A stretch of 64,000 nt of DNA from Levilactobacillus wangkuiensis (GTDB lineage: Bacteria; Bacillota; Bacilli; Lactobacillales; Lactobacillaceae). Positions 44,797-52,803 of the stretch are shown here, piece by piece. Position 1 is the stretch's first letter, and every line of letters starts with the position of its first letter. The notes below the pieces were generated by a model, which was not told where the DNA came from, did not search any database, and saw nothing but the letters and a program-made list of their open reading frames with translations. The stretch is taken from assembly GCF_016861605.1 (NCBI RefSeq), contig NZ_BOLM01000011.1, positions 1 to 64,000 of the forward strand. Direction: 5' to 3'. Both the position numbers and the translations under genes were made by a program.

Positions 44797-44999
44797 GGTC
44801 GCCTGCGGCCTCCAGGGATTCCGCCTGCTGTGGGGAACGGTTCCGGCCTGAGGAGCGGTCCTCCACCTCGCTTTGAAACCTCGCTGAGGCCCGCGAGTTT
44901 CCAAAGTCGTCCCGTGCTGTAAGGCCGGCAGCCCACCGGTCTAACACCACCGACACAGCCGTCTCCATCCCTGGCTGCCTCCGGCTAAGCTTGATCACC
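44797..44999 (-). repeat. Cloverleaf repeat E20, subtype A
   Basis: GTCGCCTGCGGCCTCCAGGGAT pairs with ATCCCTGGCTGCCTCCGGC. The body is almost identical to E4 (CCGGCCTGAGGAGCGGTCC, AAAGTCGTCCCGTGCTGTAA). Confidence 0.8.
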
Positions 45000-45220
45000 A
45001 ACATGAAATTTTCTGGAACGCGTCAGTGGCTCGTCCGGTGTGGCTGGACGAGCGAAAACTGGAAGAACCGATTGGCTTTTCATGTTAGGTTGTTTCTGCG
45101 ATGGGCATTCGACGTTGAGAAAGATTGAAACTACACTGGCTCGGAAAATTTCTATAACCCCTACGTTTTAACACAACTGCTAAAAACCAAATGACCGCCC
45201 AATGGTATTGGCGCTAGTCA
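45000..45220. other. Spacer with an unassigned hairpin
   Basis: It contains the perfect stem GCTCGTCC/GGACGAGC (about 45030-45051) without a T-tract, plus a weaker hairpin at 45197-45213. No gene is seen. Confidence 0.4.
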
Positions 45221-45513
45221 CGGGCTAAACCAGTGTTAGCCGCAGGGCTGGGAAAACTGGGCCGGCCGTGGGAGTGACCAGAGGCGCGCCAAGGTGCCCG
45301 GCTGTGTCGATGGCCTTGGCTGGAGTTCTTTTCCAGCCTAGCCCATGGAACAACCTTTGAGACCGTCCTTTGGCTCAAAGTTGAGGTGGAAGCCCGCTTC
45401 TCAGGCTGGAACCGGCCCCACAGCAGGGCACCTTGAGCGCGCCGCCGGGAACGGACGCGACCAGGCCCAGTTTTCACCAGCCCGGAGGCGAGTACAACGA
45501 CTCGTTTAGAACG
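45221..45513 (+). repeat. Cloverleaf repeat E21, subtype B nested inside complete subtype C arms
   Basis: The outer arms CACGGGCTAAAC and GTTTAGAACGTG pair with an internal mismatch. Next are GCCGCAGGGCTGGGAAAACTGGG and CCCAGTTTTCACCAGCCCGGAGGC. Inside is a full subtype B body from GACCAGAGGCGCGCC to GCGCGCCGCCGGGAACGG. It demonstrates that subtype B replaces the inner part of subtype C. Confidence 0.8.
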
Positions 45514-45518
45514 TGAAA

Positions 45519-45557
45519 TAGCGCCACAAAACCGTTGGTGCTGGTTTTGTGGCGCTA
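45519..45557 (-). terminator. Terminator of the metallophosphoesterase gene
   Basis: A perfect 15-bp stem TAGCGCCACAAAACC/GGTTTTGTGGCGCTA, 11 bp after the stop. The T-tract is weak (TTTC). Confidence 0.65.
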
Positions 45558-45567
45558 CGTTGGTAGG

Positions 45568-46449
45568 TTAAATTAGGGGCAGGCCATTTCCCGCCCGGCG
45601 CGGATTAGTCAGCCGCGGCCGGTGCTTAGCGAAACCCGTGTTGGTGATGTCAATCGTGTCAATCACGGACTGACCCAGGTAGAGCGGATGGTTGGTGATA
45701 CTGGCCATCCCCCGTTGAATCGTGATGACGTTATAGCTAGTGGCGTCGTGGACCTCGTGGTGGTGTGGGTCTTGACAATCGATATAGGTCGAGGCCGAGG
45801 CCACCGTGGTAACCGGAATAGTCGTATCCACTAAATAGTTGGCCCCGAAATGCAGGTGACCGGCGAAGATACCGCCGATGTTGTGGCCATGTAGGATGGC
45901 CAACAACTCCCGGTTATTTTGTAAGAGCGCGTACCGCATTCCCCGCAACGCCGGTGCATCCAGTGGATGATGCAGAAACAAAAAGGCGCGTCGGCGTGGC
46001 GCTAGATGAAGATTTTTATTGAGCCAATCCAATTGCTCACGGTCCAGCCACCCGGCCTCTTTGTTCGGCTCCCATTTGGAATCCAGAAAGTAAAAATCCA
46101 TATTCTGATAAACCTGTTTGTAGGCATAGTACGGCTGATGAGGCTCACCCAAATAGCCCAAGTTAAAGGCCTCGCGGTCGTCCTGGTCGCCCAAGATAAC
46201 CTGAATGGGCGCCTGCAGCCGGTCGGACTGCGTGGCTAAGTAGTCGCGTAGCTTGGCATAATCGCGGCTCGTACCGGCCGTCAGTAGGTCCCCACTAATG
46301 ACGACGAGGTCCGGTTGTAGGTCGTGCGCGATAATGTCATCAAAGATACGTTGTAGTTTGGTTGCCGGCGGGAGATGTTGGTTGTACTGTGGCCCATTGG
46401 CCGCCGATAACTGTGGATCTGATAAGTGAACAATTGTGAATTTATTCAT
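45568..46449 (-). CDS. Metallophosphoesterase, CpdA-like, with altered metal-site motifs
   Basis: The 293-residue calcineurin-like fold has HLSDPQL at residues 9-15, VVISGDLL near 50, LGDQDD near 85, FLFLHHPL near 160 and FAGHLHFG near 196. The usual family motifs are DxH, GDxx, GNH(D/E), H and GHxH. Here the His of DxH is Gln and GNHD is GDQD, so two metal or catalytic residues are replaced while the later His motifs are kept. Activity is therefore uncertain. Homologs hydrolyse cyclic nucleotides or phosphodiesters. It is monocistronic. Confidence 0.75.
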   Translation of the reverse strand: MNKFTIVHLSDPQLSAANGPQYNQHLPPATKLQRIFDDIIAHDLQPDLVVISGDLLTAGTSRDYAKLRDYLATQSDRLQAPIQVILGDQDDREAFNLGYLGEPHQPYYAYKQVYQNMDFYFLDSKWEPNKEAGWLDREQLDWLNKNLHLAPRRRAFLFLHHPLDAPALRGMRYALLQNNRELLAILHGHNIGGIFAGHLHFGANYLVDTTIPVTTVASASTYIDCQDPHHHEVHDATSYNVITIQRGMASITNHPLYLGQSVIDTIDITNTGFAKHRPRLTNPRRAGNGLPLI

Positions 46450-46617
46450 ACCCCCGTGGCCCCCATCAAATAAGTCGCCATTACCGGGGCACCACCCGGC
46501 AACAGTCCCCGACTATTACTAAGTTAGGTCCAGCATACCGAAGCGATGTAAAGATTTGATGTTATCCCCGTCAACATCTTGTAAAATTTTTGCCAACGGT
46601 GAGCAAAGTCTCCGCAA

Positions 46618-46652
46618 TAAAAAACCCATCACGCCACTCTCGCTGTGATGGA
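46618..46652 (-). terminator. Terminator of the small hydrophobic peptide gene
   Basis: The stem CCATCAC/GTGATGG is followed on the minus strand by GTTTTTTATTG, 18 bp after the peptide stop. Confidence 0.75.
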
Positions 46653-46669
46653 TTTTAATTTTACTTTTC

Positions 46670-46759
46670 TCACGGCCGTTTCGGCTTCTTCACGAAGAAT
46701 AATATTGGTAACCAAGTGACGACCAGCAGCACGAGCGTGTCAAAATTCATGGCAGACAT
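46670..46759 (-). CDS. 29-residue hydrophobic peptide, putative type I toxin
   Basis: AAGAGG with 8-base spacing precedes ATG 46759. The peptide has one membrane segment (residues about 8-23, TLVLLVVTWLPILFFV) and a basic tail KKPKRP. Size, topology and its own terminator fit the Fst/Ldr/holin-like small toxins of type I systems. An antisense RNA antitoxin was not identified. It is too small to recognise by similarity; it could also be a regulatory small membrane protein. Confidence 0.5.
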   Translation of the reverse strand: MSAMNFDTLVLLVVTWLPILFFVKKPKRP

Positions 46760-46854
46760 GTGATCATCCTCTTTCCCCTGATTTTCCTTTAGTCTACCAA
46801 GCTCGTGTAACGATTTCGTATGGATTACCCACCCATTCGTGTAAAGTTTTTCAA

Positions 46855-46886
46855 ACAAAAAAGCCTGGGATTGCTCCCAAGCTTCT
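46855..46886 (-). terminator. Terminator of the nucleoside hydrolase gene
   Basis: The stem AAGCCTGGGA/TCCCAAGCTT is followed on the minus strand by TTTTGTTTG. Confidence 0.85.
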
Positions 46887-46916
46887 TTGCGTGCTGCATC
46901 TAATTTTTCGGTTGAA

Positions 46917-47831
46917 TTAGTTCTTAATGGCGCGAACTTCTTCGAGGAACCACTTGTTGAAGGCTGCGGCGTCGATATCAACAGATACCTTGGCGTTAGT
47001 CTTGCCATCGTGGTAAGCCCCACGGATGTCACCGACCGTTTCACCAATGGCTGGGCCATCAGTTTGCACGTCGATCCACATGTCTTGGGTCTTGATGGCT
47101 TCTGGGTGCAGCAGGTAGAAGATGGTGTTGACATCGTGCATGGCAATCCCATTTTCATTGTTGTCACCGTCGTTGATGATGATGTCGTGTAACATCTTCC
47201 CAGTTTCACTGATCTTTGGTAATTCTTCGATGCTTTCGTGGGTCAGCAAAGCCTTCATGGTGATGTCCAAACCAACCATGACGATTGGTACACCAGACTT
47301 GTAAACGATAGCGGCAGCATCTGGGTCGGTGAAGACGTTGAATTCAGCGGCACTGGTCATGTTCCCTTTGCCCAGAGCACCACCCATGGCAACGATGCGG
47401 TCGATGTGGCTCTTAACTTCTGGGTATTCGGAGAAGAGCAAGGCAATGTTCGTGTATGAACCGGTTGGCACCAAAGTAATTGGGTCAGCGCTGGCCATAA
47501 TTTCGTCATGCAAAGCTTCAACGGCCGTCTTGTTAATTGGCTTAGGTAAGTCGGTTGGGAATTCGTAACCAGGCATCCCTGAGGCACCGTGAATCCGGGC
47601 AGCATCTTCGAAATCCTTGAACAATGGTTGTTCAGCACCGGCTGCGACTGGAATGTTTTGGTTGAAGAACCGAACGATCTTCAAGGCATTGATGGTGGTC
47701 TTGTCAACAGTGACGTTACCAGCAACGGTCGTGATCAATTTTAAATCGATCTTGGGGTCGTTGATCGCCATAGTTAAGGCAGCAGCATCGTCAATCCCGG
47801 GGTCAGTATCCATAAGAACTTTAATAGTCAT
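46917..47831 (-). CDS. Inosine-uridine preferring nucleoside hydrolase
   Basis: It cleaves the N-glycosidic bond of ribonucleosides to release base and ribose. The 304-residue protein begins with KVLMDTDPGIDDAAAL, the calcium-binding DTDxxxDD motif. Further family motifs are PVAAGAEQPL, VPTGSYTNIALLFSEYP, GGALGKGNMTSAAEFN and the C-terminal HDVNTIFYLLHPE. The ATG at 47831 follows GGGAGG. It lies downstream of the purine permease; together they take up and cleave nucleosides and salvage bases. Confidence 0.92.
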   Translation of the reverse strand: MTIKVLMDTDPGIDDAAALTMAINDPKIDLKLITTVAGNVTVDKTTINALKIVRFFNQNIPVAAGAEQPLFKDFEDAARIHGASGMPGYEFPTDLPKPINKTAVEALHDEIMASADPITLVPTGSYTNIALLFSEYPEVKSHIDRIVAMGGALGKGNMTSAAEFNVFTDPDAAAIVYKSGVPIVMVGLDITMKALLTHESIEELPKISETGKMLHDIIINDGDNNENGIAMHDVNTIFYLLHPEAIKTQDMWIDVQTDGPAIGETVGDIRGAYHDGKTNAKVSVDIDAAAFNKWFLEEVRAIKN

Positions 47832-47870
47832 AATAAAATTTCCTCCCAATGAAAAGTTATGTTTTTTGTG

Positions 47871-47884
47871 AAGCGGAACCGCTT
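47871..47884. promoter_or_regulatory. Operator-like palindrome before the nucleoside hydrolase gene
   Basis: AAGCGGAACCGCTT, with arms AAGCGG/CCGCTT and a 2-bp spacer, lies 40 bp upstream of the start. It resembles LacI-family or CcpA-like operators but lacks the central CG. No regulator gene is adjacent. Confidence 0.4.
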
Positions 47885-47911
47885 ACGTTTAAAACTAGCG
47901 AAAAGTTCGCG

Positions 47912-49225
47912 CTAGAGCATGGCACTGAAGACCAAGTCGAGCAGGAACAGAACGCCTAACAAGTAAACTGGCCAGGTCAGGTCTTTAGCCTTCCCTAAAG
48001 CCACTTTCATAACGGGGTAGCACACGAAACCGAATGCCAACCCGGTGGAAATACTATTGGTAAATGGAATCAGCACGATAATTAAAAAGGCTGGGAACCA
48101 TTCGGAGAAGTCGGCCATCTTGATATTGCCGATGGCAGCCATCATCAAGGCCCCGGTGATGATAATCACGGGCGCAATGGCTGCGGACGGCACATAGGCC
48201 AACAGCGGCACGAAGATCAGTGATAAGGCGAACAGGACTGCGGCGGTCAACGCCATGATCCCGGTCCGGCCCCCACTTTCAATCCCGGAAGCACTTTCGG
48301 CAGCGGCAACGGTGGGACTCGTTCCCAGAAAACTGGAAATGAACGTCGTGACGGAGCTGCCTTCGAAGGTCTTCTTAAACTTCTTCTGATTTGGCAGCAG
48401 GCCCTGTAGCAGCCCCATGGATTCGAAGACCAAAATCATGGTCATCGAGAAGGCCGCCAGAATAAATGGCGTGCTGAAAATATGTGAGAAGTCGTTTTGG
48501 AAGACAATCTTGTGGTACTGGCCCAACCGTGCTAAATCAACGGTTGGCGTGTCGCTATCCTTCACGCCCAGGAAGAACGCCAACAAACTCGTGGCGATGA
48601 TGGCAATGAAAAAATTCCCTTTGATCTTGCGAATGTACAGAATCAAACTGAGAACCAGTCCAAACAGCGCCAGCAGTGGCGTCGGTTGGGTCAGGTCGCC
48701 CAGGACGATCAGGGAAGACTTACCGGCGACAATCAGGCCCGCCTTTTCCAGGCCAATTTCGACCAGGAAGAGCCCAATCCCCGCGGTAATCCCACTCTTC
48801 AGTGACTCCGGAATGGCTTCCGAGAGAATCGTGGACACCTTAGTGAAGGCAATCAACATATAAATGAAACTGGCGACTGCCGCAATCCCTAAGGCTTCGC
48901 GCCAACTCAGCCCCATGTTCACGACAATGGTGTACGTGAAGAAGGCGTTGACCCCCATCCCTGGCGTCAAGATGACTGGTGCATTTGACCAGAAGGCCAT
49001 AATCAGACAGCCGATGACGGACGAGAAGATGGTGGCGAACACGCTGAGGTCAGTGGGAATCCCCGCATCCTTTAAAATCAACGGGTTCACAATGATGATG
49101 TACGAGATGGCAAAGAAACCAGTCACTCCGGCAATCAGTTCGTTGCGGACGATATCCTTATGCCGCAGGGCTTCTCTTAGCGTCATGTGATTGGCTAAGT
49201 CTACCTGCGATTGTTGCTTATCCAT
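47912..49225 (-). CDS. NCS2 family purine (guanine/hypoxanthine/adenine) permease, AzgA-like
   Basis: The 437-residue protein has 12-14 membrane segments. Family signatures are ELIAGVTGFFAISYIIIVNP at the N-terminus, GMGVNAFFTY, SGITAGIGLFLVEIGL and the ESASGIESGGRTG segment near residue 310. The start is placed at 49225 (MDKQQSQVDL) with AGGG upstream; 16 extra in-frame residues have no ribosome site and would overlap the structured leader. It imports purine bases by proton symport. It forms a salvage set with NupC and the nucleoside hydrolase. Confidence 0.9.
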   Translation of the reverse strand: MDKQQSQVDLANHMTLREALRHKDIVRNELIAGVTGFFAISYIIIVNPLILKDAGIPTDLSVFATIFSSVIGCLIMAFWSNAPVILTPGMGVNAFFTYTIVVNMGLSWREALGIAAVASFIYMLIAFTKVSTILSEAIPESLKSGITAGIGLFLVEIGLEKAGLIVAGKSSLIVLGDLTQPTPLLALFGLVLSLILYIRKIKGNFFIAIIATSLLAFFLGVKDSDTPTVDLARLGQYHKIVFQNDFSHIFSTPFILAAFSMTMILVFESMGLLQGLLPNQKKFKKTFEGSSVTTFISSFLGTSPTVAAAESASGIESGGRTGIMALTAAVLFALSLIFVPLLAYVPSAAIAPVIIITGALMMAAIGNIKMADFSEWFPAFLIIVLIPFTNSISTGLAFGFVCYPVMKVALGKAKDLTWPVYLLGVLFLLDLVFSAML

Positions 49226-49445
49226 AAAAATCCCTATCTTTCGGTACGCCAGAGACCGGCGCACAGACTTCACGGGCTTTGCAACCGAATGCTTTCACCC
49301 ATCCGGCTGGGTTTCACTCCCCTCTTCAGGAAGGTCGGCACCCGTACGGACTGACCGGGTTACCCCGTCAGCCGCAATGGCTTTCTTTCGCCATAGTGAC
49401 ACAGATAGCCCAGGAACGAAGGGCCCCTGGGCTATCAAGTCAACC
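49226..49445 (-). promoter_or_regulatory. Structured leader of the purine permease gene
   Basis: It lies between the NupC stop and the permease start. It holds a perfect 11-bp hairpin GATAGCCCAGG/CCTGGGCTATC, ATGGC/GCCAT, CTGAC..GTCAG, and at 49266-49327 a block similar to one upstream of nupC (shared GGTTGCAAAG, AAGTC, GAAG-GGGG). There is no match to the purine riboswitch core that I know. Candidate cis-regulatory RNA. Confidence 0.45.
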
Positions 49446-49470
49446 CCAAGTGAACTGAGGTTTTATTTTT

Positions 49471-50730
49471 TTACCAAACGAAGAGACCAACGATTCCGGC
49501 TGATAGCAAGGAAACCAGGATCCCGGAAAGTAACATGTAACCAACGTTCTTAGAAATAAGTTCGTTGTTTTCACGGTCAACGATCCCCTTGAAACAACCG
49601 ATAATCATCCCAGTAGTTGAGAAGTTAGCGAATGAAGTCAAGAAGACAGTCAAGATGGCCCGGTAGTGATTAGAGAAAGCACCCGTGTTGATGGTTGAAG
49701 AAATCTTACCCATAACAACGAATTCGTTCGTTACTAACTTAGTCCCCATGTATTGGGCAAAGCCGAAGGCATCGTGCACGTTCAGACCCATTAACCAAGC
49801 AAATGGGAACATGATGATCCCTAAGATGTGTTCCAATGAGAGCCATGGGTTGAATAAACCAAGCAGACGGTCAATCAAAGCAGCTAAGGCAACGAAAGCG
49901 ATAACGTTAGCAGCGATGATTAAGATCAGACGGCCGGCACCAAGGATAGAGTCACCCAAGAATGAGAAGAATGGTTCCTTCTTGCCGTCGTCTTCAACTT
50001 CACCGTCTTCAGCTGCAGCAGAGTTAGAACCACCGATACGAGCAATGGTGTCTTCTTCTGGGGCAACTTCAACAGGGTTCAACATGTTGGTCACGATGAT
50101 GGCGTTCAAGATGTTAATTGGAACGGCCGTCAAAACGAATTGACCAGGAACCATTTGGGTATATGCACCCAGAATGGAGGCAGTGATACATGACATGGAC
50201 ATCATGGCAAGGGTCAAGTTACGTTCCTTACGCATGCTCTTTAATTGTAATTGTGAAACGGCTAAGGCTTCAGTGTTCCCTAAGAACATCATTTCAACAG
50301 AGAAGAATGATTCGAACTTAGGTTGACCAGTAATGAAGGAAAGACCACGACCAACCCACTTGATGATCCAAGGAAGAATCCCGATGTAAGTCAAGATATC
50401 AAACATTGGAACAACTAATAAGATTGGCAGCAATGAACTGGTAATGAAGTTCATTGACTTGGCAGTCCCACCGAACTGTGGCGTAACCCAGTTAGGTAAG
50501 GCGAAGACGATCCCTTGGTAAGCCACTTGGACTAACCAGTTGAAACCATCGGCGGCACCCTTAACGATGTCTTGCCCGAGTGAGAAACTAGTGAAGAACC
50601 AAGCCAAGACTAAGTTAAGAACTAAGACAATGGCCGTTGACTTCCAGTTGATTTTCTTCTTGTTCTTGGAGAACAAGAAAGCGATTGCGAGGTAAACAAT
50701 TACCCCTAAAATATTGACTGCGACTAGCAT
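49471..50730 (-). CDS. nupC: Concentrative nucleoside transporter, NupC family
   Basis: A 419-residue CNT permease with about 10 helices. Typical segments are FALPNWVTPQF, MMFLGNTEALAVSQLQLKSM, MSCITASILGAYTQMVPGQF and GAFSNHYRAILTVFLTSFANFSTTG. It imports nucleosides with protons or sodium. AGAGG precedes the ATG, and a leader of about 290 nt precedes the gene. Confidence 0.92.
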   Translation of the reverse strand: MLVAVNILGVIVYLAIAFLFSKNKKKINWKSTAIVLVLNLVLAWFFTSFSLGQDIVKGAADGFNWLVQVAYQGIVFALPNWVTPQFGGTAKSMNFITSSLLPILLVVPMFDILTYIGILPWIIKWVGRGLSFITGQPKFESFFSVEMMFLGNTEALAVSQLQLKSMRKERNLTLAMMSMSCITASILGAYTQMVPGQFVLTAVPINILNAIIVTNMLNPVEVAPEEDTIARIGGSNSAAAEDGEVEDDGKKEPFFSFLGDSILGAGRLILIIAANVIAFVALAALIDRLLGLFNPWLSLEHILGIIMFPFAWLMGLNVHDAFGFAQYMGTKLVTNEFVVMGKISSTINTGAFSNHYRAILTVFLTSFANFSTTGMIIGCFKGIVDRENNELISKNVGYMLLSGILVSLLSAGIVGLFVW

Positions 50731-51010
50731 TGGTCAAAATACCTCTTTCCGATATTATTCTTTGATGCATGGCACGATTACCACACAAAAGTTGACGCGA
50801 TGTGTTGCTGCAGAAATTATGTAAAGCATAACTTCTGTTACGAACGAACGATAACCAGTTCATAACAGTTGGATTTCAGTAAACCATCAGTTAAATGGTG
50901 AAATTAAACGGTGAATAATATCTGAATACTCTCTGATGACTTACTGACCTTTGCAACCCAACGTTGCGTTCCGGCTTTGGTACCTTCTCACCCCCCTTCA
51001 AGGTTCGTTC
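50731..51010 (-). promoter_or_regulatory. Leader region of nupC
   Basis: The 62-nt block at 50938-50999 resembles the block at 49266-49327 before the purine permease. Nearer to the gene, AAATGGTGAAATTAAACGGTGAA forms a tandem motif next to a hairpin CCAT..ATGG. No gene is present. Possible riboswitch or protein-binding leader. Confidence 0.4.
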
Positions 51011-51024
51011 GACAAAATGAATTT

Positions 51025-51849
51025 TTATTGCGTAATCTCATTTAAAAAGCTATGTCCGGCTGCATGACCAGCCAGGCCGAAATTCTCTAAGACTGTGGCA
51101 CCCACATCGGCGAGCGTCCGACGAATCCCCAGCGCGTGAACACTCGGCCGCGATGGCGAGTACGCTATTAATGGTAAATACTCGCGGGTCGGGGTCGTTT
51201 CACTAGCCGGATCATCGGCGTGTGTGGCGGTGATGAGCAACAGGTCGTTGGCGTTCAAGTCGTGTTGGACTTGGGCCAAGTAATTGTCGGCACTCATCAG
51301 AGCACTCGCAAATCCTTCAGCGTCTCGTTGCTCCCCGGCGAACCGGAAGTCTGGCAACATGACGTAGGTCAGGCCAGAAGCATTCTGGTTCAATTGATCA
51401 TAGAGAATCCGAAACGCATCTTGGTTACTGCCAAGTTGAAAGCGTTGCGCGGCGCTCTGCGTCTGCAGGTAGCTGAGAAACGGTCCCGCCAACGTCACAG
51501 CGTAACCCGCTGCGGGTAAGGTGGCAAATACCGTTTCCGTGCGGTTGGTTCCCGGATAATCCCACATCTCACGGAGGCCCGTTGCCCGGCGGTTGCCTTG
51601 GGCCTGCACATGCAGGCGACCAAAGAAGCCAGCCGGATGATCAACCGGTTCGACCCCCGGTAGTGGGTGGTCAACCCGAATATTACCTAGTCCTAACCGC
51701 TGTAATGTTGGAAGATTTAGTTTATCCGTGCAACTAACCGCCACATGACCCAACGTGTCAGCGCCCACCGATTGAAAGCGGTTAGCGTCTGGGGCTTCCC
51801 CCAAACCTAATCCAGCAAAGTCAATCACAAAGATGCGATGAAAGGCCAC
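51025..51849 (-). CDS. Degenerate phosphopentomutase (DeoB)-like protein
   Basis: The 274-residue protein has the DeoB beginning (RIFVIDFAGLGLGEAPDA, SVGADTLGHVA, LPTLQRLGLGNI) and the terminal alkaline-phosphatase-fold part (TREYLPLIAYSP). Full DeoB has about 390 residues. Much of the cap region is missing, the GKDTxTGHWE phosphoacceptor loop reads GNRRATGLREM, and ADHGxDP with the following DHTREY reads ATHADDP and TPTREY. Metal ligands and the Thr nucleophile are therefore lost. A non-catalytic or altered role in nucleoside metabolism is likely. GTG start after AGGAG. Confidence 0.75.
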   Translation of the reverse strand: MAFHRIFVIDFAGLGLGEAPDANRFQSVGADTLGHVAVSCTDKLNLPTLQRLGLGNIRVDHPLPGVEPVDHPAGFFGRLHVQAQGNRRATGLREMWDYPGTNRTETVFATLPAAGYAVTLAGPFLSYLQTQSAAQRFQLGSNQDAFRILYDQLNQNASGLTYVMLPDFRFAGEQRDAEGFASALMSADNYLAQVQHDLNANDLLLITATHADDPASETTPTREYLPLIAYSPSRPSVHALGIRRTLADVGATVLENFGLAGHAAGHSFLNEITQ

Positions 51850-52212
51850 TATTTCTCACTCCTTAGGTCAGTCTTTGGTAAGACTTTCTGCCAAAAACTT
51901 TTTCGGTCTAGTAACAATATACCTTTTCTTAAGCGCCCTGTAAATGGCCGATTGCAGAAAAGTTCATATCATCAATTTCCGAACATTACCACCCTGAATC
52001 AGTTACGGGAACCGGTCCGTCCGGAGGCTAACCGAACGACCCATAGTTTTTGCTAAAAGGATTTACCTTTAACATTTTCCCTAGTTTTCAAAGAGCAAAA
52101 GGAAGCGCGACCGCTTACCAACACGGTAAGATGAGGCCGTTTACATTAATTAATACCGCTATAACTAAAACTGTAAAGTCTGAGGTACCCGAACGTCATC
52201 CTCCTGAGAACA
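51850..52212 (-). other. Upstream region of the DeoB-like gene
   Basis: No convincing gene. On the minus strand GGTC-TTCGG/CCGG-GGACC (about 52010-52042) can form a hairpin in what would be the leader of the DeoB-like gene. TAGCGGTATTAATTAATG is AT-rich promoter-like sequence. The rest is unassigned. Confidence 0.35.
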
Positions 52213-52259
52213 TAAAAAACGGGCTTCAAGTTTAGTGTTAGGAAATCACTTGAAGTCCG
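52213..52259 (-). terminator. Terminator of the large noncoding RNA
   Basis: The stem GGGCTTCAAGT (52221-52231)/ACTTGAAGTCC (52248-52258) is followed on the minus strand by GTTTTTTATG. Confidence 0.8.
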
Positions 52260-52799
52260 CTAACTCTCGGAAAGGAGGTTGTGATTACTACTAAATTCCC
52301 GTTTCGTAATCATTGTAATTCTTAATCGCCTCATAACTAGAATGTTTCGCCGAGCGGCCGCAGCCAACAAATCATATTAATTAGTTTCTGGCTGCCGTTT
52401 CAGCTTGTTACCAGTGGAACTTAATTCCTTCATTACTGACACAAGACACGCTACTAACGATTCTACTTGAAATCCTCGCATGATCCTTGCAACCGTAACA
52501 TCCGAGCTCTAGCTACTACCTGGAACTGTTTACTAGTCTTTAAACATTTGACGCTTACTTACAAGCACTAAGTCTAAAATCTATTCAGTTTTGATGGTAC
52601 CTGATTCTGTGGAGCCGAATCTGTGAAACCATTGCCTGGAACTGCTAGAGTTCGTTAGAAGGTTTATCGGAGTTGTCTCTATCTTTCAGTATCTCGGAGC
52701 TACTTTAAAACCTGACTCACGTTGAAGCGGAAATCGGTTTTAAAACATTGATGCAATTTGATGCTGTGGAACGTCACAACTCTTAATTCCTTTCCGCAC
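52213..52799 (-). ncRNA. Large structured noncoding RNA, about 590 nt (ROOL/OLE/GOLLD-like candidate)
   Basis: A gene-free, AT-richer block is bounded on the minus strand by a good promoter and a strong intrinsic terminator. The 5' end CGGAAAGGA (52788-52796) pairs with TCCTTTCCG (52268-52276), and GTTGTGA (52774-52780) pairs with TCACAAC (52278-52284). Together they give a long-range closing helix that spans the transcript. Internal hairpins include TTTAAAACC/GGTTTTAAA, GCAGCCA/TGGCTGC, GATTC/GAATC nested in ATGGT/ACCAT, GAACT/AGTTC, and the duplicated CAGTTCCAGG. No reading frame of note runs through it. Length and end pairing are what I know of ornate large RNAs, ROOL in particular; assignment to a named family is not established. 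Confidence 0.6.
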
Positions 52800-52803
52800 C
52801 ATA

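Noticed and set aside
46670-47209. 179-residue frame overlapping the nucleoside hydrolase gene
   Set aside because: Most of it is the shadow of the hydrolase gene; only the last 29 codons, with their own ribosome site, are credible.
49226-49445. Purine, ZTP (pfl), FMN or SAM riboswitch upstream of the permease
   Set aside because: Isolated words such as GCCCGTGA or CCTGGGC occur, but the conserved cores and their order do not.
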